Origin: Candidatus Alcyoniella australis
GTDB taxonomy: Bacteria > Lernaellota > Lernaellaia > JAVCCG01 > Alcyoniellaceae
Assembly: GCA_030765605.1 (NCBI GenBank)
Contig: JAVCCG010000072.1
Coordinates: 15,933 to 79,932, forward strand
Reading direction: 5' to 3'
DNA: 64,000 nt
The translations under genes were made by a program, and so were the position numbers. This document shows positions 61,586 through 64,000 of the stretch, one piece after another. Below the pieces are notes generated by a model. It was not told the origin of the DNA and searched no databases. It worked only from the letters and a program-made list of their open reading frames with translations. Within the stretch, counting starts at the first letter, position 1, and each line of letters begins with the position of its first letter.

Positions 61586-61962
61586 TGTAGCGCTCCCTTG
61601 CGCCAGGCGTAGACCAGCCCGAGCACCAACACCAAGCTAAACAGCAGCATCTCGACCAGCAGAAACACGCCGGCCGAACCATCGAGGCTCTGGCGGTAGA
61701 TCCGCACCCACGGATAAATGAACACCACCTCGAGGTCGAACAGCAGAAAGAGCATGCCAATCACGTAGAACTTGATCGAGAACCGCTCGCGCGGGCTGCC
61801 CACCGGGGGCACGCCGCACTCATAGGGCGAGAGCTTCTCCGCGCTGGGTTTGCGCGGTCCGAACAACGAGGTCAGGCCGATGATTCCACCGACCACCACC
61901 AGCAGCACGAAGCCGATGTAGACGAACAATGGCAGGAATGCGCTGGAGGTGTTGGGGTCCAA
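61576..61962 (-). CDS. nuoA: NADH-quinone oxidoreductase subunit A
   Basis: A 128-residue subunit with three helices. It starts at TTG (61962) with GGAGG seven bases upstream. The central loop [43 protein letters not shown] is the family hallmark (ECG and the FD-E pair). It is the first gene of the nuo cluster, and its promoter probably lies in the 222-bp gap to the methyltransferase gene. Anchors the junction of peripheral and membrane arms. Confidence 0.93.
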   Translation of the reverse strand: MDPNTSSAFLPLFVYIGFVLLVVVGGIIGLTSLFGPRKPSAEKLSPYECGVPPVGSPRERFSIKFYVIGMLFLLFDLEVVFIYPWVRIYRQSLDGSAGVFLLVEMLLFSLVLVLGLVYAWRKGALQWD

Positions 61963-62031
61963 ACTCAGACCTCCGTGACTGTTAATTTGGCGATAGTAAC
62001 ACAGAGCAAGACGCAGCTATTAGCCGACCGG

Positions 62032-62060
62032 CATTTAGCATCAGCAGCCTAAAAAGTCAA
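62032..62060 (-). promoter_or_regulatory. Predicted promoter of the nuo operon
   Basis: On the minus strand TTGACT (62055-62060) and TAAATG (62032-62037) have a 17-bp spacer, with TG one base before the -10 (extended -10 type). The nuoA start codon is about 70 bases downstream, giving a leader of roughly 60 nt. The -35 is good, the -10 hexamer poor. The 222-bp gap 61963-62184 holds no gene that I can support. Confidence 0.42.
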
Positions 62061-62184
62061 GTTGCAGATGCGGCTGTTCTCTTATGTTTTCCGTAGCTTA
62101 CCCCTCTATTTAGCCTGTGGCCGCAGTGCAAACTTCACAAGATGCAAAGAATCGCCTACTTTGCACGGGGAGTACGACCAAGCC

Positions 62185-63084
62185 ATGGCCAACCTTATCG
62201 ACCTGATCGGCCGCCTGCGCCAAATCGCGCCGGCCTCAGCCGCGGACGCGGTGCGCCGCATTGCCGCTCGACGCGCGCGCCCCTCGCCGTTCGAGGTCGC
62301 CTACCGCCTGCCTTGGGGCGATGCGCGTTTCGGCCGTCGGATGGTCGAGGTACACCTCGACCAATCCACCGACCGCGGCACCAGAAAAATGGAGCGCTTG
62401 CTGGCCGAGGCCCACTGGATCGCGCACATGGCGCAGATCGGTCAAGGCTCGCGGGTATTCGAGCCCGCCTGCGGCCCGGGTCTATACCTGCGGCAATGGG
62501 CGCGGAGCGGCGCTGCGGTGTTCGGCGCGGATATCAACCGCGCGGCGTTGCGCTACGCCGCCGGGCTGTTCGACGGTCTGCCGCGTCCGTGTCTGATGTT
62601 GGCCGACGTGCAGCGCATCGGCCTGGCCGCGAACAGCCTGGATTGCATCTGCTACACCTACGGCGAGCCGAGCACCTGGCCGCCGGACGAGCTGTCGCAG
62701 CTGGTCGAGCGTTTCGCAAGCTGGCTGCGTCCCGGCGGCACGCTGATCCTCGAATGCTGCTCGGACCACGGGTTGCGCTCAGACGCCGGAGCGTTTTGCG
62801 ATATCGTGCCGCGCAGCGTGTTCTGCGCAAGCCCGCAGGTCTACTGCGAGGAGCTTAGCTGGCACAGGCAAAGCCGTTCGCGGCTGGACCGCTACTGGAT
62901 CATCGAGCTGCCCAGCGGCAAGCTCAGCGAATACAGCCTGGCTCACCGGGCATACGGCCCGGACGAGTTGCGCGCGATGCTGGCCCACGCCGGGCTCGAG
63001 CCGCGGCAGGTGTATGGCAATCTGCGCGGAGCGCAATGGACGAAAATGTCGGATTGGACCATGGCTGTGGCCGTTCGCCATTGA
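62185..63084 (+). CDS. Class I SAM-dependent methyltransferase
   Basis: About 299 residues from the ATG at 62185; the frame extends upstream to 62062, but that part has no domain features and includes the promoter region of the opposite operon. The SAM-binding core is at about residues 90-125: GSRVFEPACGPGLYLRQWAR (motif I, E-x-A-C-G-x-G), then VFGADINRAALRYA and the acidic ADVQRIGL. SLDCICYTYGEPSTWP is motif IV-like and SWLRPGGTLILECCS is the strand after it. The substrate is unknown; it does not look like a nucleic-acid methylase. No operon partner is visible. Confidence 0.72.
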   Translation: MANLIDLIGRLRQIAPASAADAVRRIAARRARPSPFEVAYRLPWGDARFGRRMVEVHLDQSTDRGTRKMERLLAEAHWIAHMAQIGQGSRVFEPACGPGLYLRQWARSGAAVFGADINRAALRYAAGLFDGLPRPCLMLADVQRIGLAANSLDCICYTYGEPSTWPPDELSQLVERFASWLRPGGTLILECCSDHGLRSDAGAFCDIVPRSVFCASPQVYCEELSWHRQSRSRLDRYWIIELPSGKLSEYSLAHRAYGPDELRAMLAHAGLEPRQVYGNLRGAQWTKMSDWTMAVAVRH

Positions 63085-63494
63085 CACCATTGTGCCGCGG
63101 GTACAAATCAAGCACTGGTCGCTACGCAGTCTGTGGTCAAGCTGATCAAGGTCGAAGTGAAGATGGTGAAGAGCAATCGTTATAAAACGTTCCCGATGAC
63201 GGGGGATGGCCGTCAATCGGGAAACATTCCTTGACCGGATCGACCGATTGCGATATTGCGCGACGTGATCTCTGTAACCGCTTAGACACCGAACTGTAAT
63301 TAGAGGCACAAAGTTATCTTCAGATTCCGGGATTCCGGTAATTCAGATTGACAGCGCTTCACCGGAAGCGGTATGTATGGCCATCGTCACGAAAATAAGC
63401 TGCCGTTTCACTGCGTCGAGGCGGTTTCTGTCACGTGAAACGTCCCATATCAGCGCTTGATATAGGGATACCGGAAACATTAGGGAGATAACCC
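63085..63494. other. 410-bp intergenic region with several inverted repeats, no gene seen
   Basis: No convincing reading frame. Dyads are CGCTTC-accg-GAAGCG (63355-63370), CGTTTCAC (from about 63405) paired with GTGAAACG about 20 bases later, and ATATCA-gcgct-TGATAT (63447-63463). TTGACC at 63231-63236 has a 17-bp spacer to TATTGC (63254-63259), a weak promoter. The final dyad ends about 30 bases before the ATG at 63495, where a regulator or hairpin could act on the next gene. AGGGAG serves as that gene's ribosome-binding site. Confidence 0.5.
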
Positions 63495-64000
63495 ATGAAC
63501 TTTGATATCCAATTATTTCTTGACGAAGTCAGAAGTGGGAAACGCCTACCAACCAACAAAAAATTGGATAGTAAGGATGAAAAAGGTAAGCCTTACTGGG
63601 TCTTTTCTTTTCCTGAACTACAAGCACAAATTCACGTCCACTTCGCAAACGATCAATTTGAGCAGGTAACCACTTCTCATATAGTGCCCTTTGATCGTAC
63701 AAAAAAAGAAAAAGAAATATATATCGACAATGCTACGGTTGCCCTTCTAAGACATTACGCGATTGAGCGCGAAGCCAATAAGTCGATTCAGATGAGCCAA
63801 CCCGAGGACCAGAACACCGAGCAACAGCCCGAGCAGCCGCAAGGGGCCGCCCCCCCGCCTCCGCCTCCGCCGCCGCCGCCTCCCCCTCCGCCTCCTCCGC
63901 CGCCGCCTCCCCCTCCGCCTGCGAACGAAGCTGCGGAGCAGTCATCGGACAAGCTCAAAGAGGATGAGAAAGTCTTGGGACTGTTGGCCCACTTGTTCTA
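63495..64000 (+). CDS. Partial gene: N-terminal domain, 23-proline run, then possible DUF4870-type membrane domain
   Basis: 168 residues are visible before the window ends. Residues 1 to about 95 (MNFDIQLFLDEVRSGK..., KPYWVFSFPELQAQIHVHF, EIYIDNATVALLRHYAIER) form an AT-rich, soluble unknown domain. A Gln/Glu-rich linker precedes 23 consecutive prolines (63852-63920), then AANEAAEQ and an acidic helix ending DEKVLGLLAHLFY at the edge, similar to the (D/E)E+xLAxLAHL opening of DUF4870 membrane domains. No classical signal peptide. Function unknown. The proline run would need EF-P for translation. Identity of the C-terminal domain is tentative since only about 10 residues are visible. Confidence 0.65.
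   Translation, partial: MNFDIQLFLDEVRSGKRLPTNKKLDSKDEKGKPYWVFSFPELQAQIHVHFANDQFEQVTTSHIVPFDRTKKEKEIYIDNATVALLRHYAIEREANKSIQMSQPEDQNTEQQPEQPQGAAPPPPPPPPPPPPPPPPPPPPPPPANEAAEQSSDKLKEDEKVLGLLAHLF

Noticed and set aside
62062-62184. 41-residue N-terminal extension of the methyltransferase
   Set aside because: It has no conserved features, carries cysteine/leucine-rich junk and sits by the nuo promoter region; the ATG at 62185 leads straight into the domain.
63846-63920. CCG/CCT-rich tract as a satellite repeat or CRISPR-like array
   Set aside because: There is no spacer structure; the frame is open and encodes prolines with varied synonymous codons inside one gene.

Overview
The window is GC-rich bacterial chromosome, densely coded, with many ATGA, GTGA and TGATG gene overlaps. 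Gene content (Wzx/WaaL-type surface polysaccharide locus, eleven-gene nuo cluster without nuoEFG, PcnB, lipoproteins with aspartate runs behind the lipidation site, several B12-type radical SAM enzymes) suggests a Gram-negative, deltaproteobacteria-like or related uncultured lineage. That placement is inference; there is no rRNA marker and I see no tRNA gene or CRISPR array.

Layout. 1-15930 (minus strand) is a surface-glycan locus: two family-2 glycosyltransferases, a fused oxidoreductase/acetyltransferase and a UDP-sugar 2-epimerase for a diamino-uronic-type sugar, a flippase, a kinase, six complete GT4-type transferases plus one cut by the window edge, and an O-antigen ligase/polymerase. 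16074-20381 (plus) carries an FAD oxidoreductase, poly(A) polymerase and a GT39-like membrane protein. 20409-24404 (minus) carries a small unknown protein, an AlkD-like protein, an exported isoaspartyl methyltransferase and a GH2 beta-mannosidase-like enzyme behind a very good sigma70-type promoter.

24548-35512 (plus) begins with an AT-rich pentapeptide-repeat membrane protein, followed by a penicillin-acylase-family hydrolase coupled to a GH36 alpha-galactosidase, a Lon-like protease with its own promoter, a small aspartate/thrombospondin-3-repeat surface protein, a GNAT-like protein and a PHP phosphoesterase. 35506-42281 holds three B12-binding-type radical SAM proteins interleaved with a GT39-like protein and a polyprenyl-phosphate-type GT2. 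This is the best candidate here for an uncharacterised pathway, possibly lipid or glycolipid modification.

42381-42564 is a 184-bp structured inverted-repeat element, MITE-like, whose right end supplies the stop codon of the neighbouring lipoprotein gene. 42562-51883 (minus) is one tightly overlapping operon: sugar isomerase-like TIM barrel, xylulokinase, two paralogous GT39-like membrane proteins, an exported Asp-box propeller and a large DUF4434-like lipoprotein. 52041-61962 (minus) is nuoABCDHIJKLMN, respiratory complex I without the NADH-oxidising EFG module. 62185-64000 (plus) has a SAM methyltransferase, a 410-bp intergenic region with several dyads, and the start of a protein with 23 consecutive prolines followed by a possible DUF4870-type membrane domain, cut by the window end.

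Many long reading frames on the opposite strands are coding shadows and are left out. Starts were moved inward wherever a ribosome-binding site or gene overlap supported a different codon.
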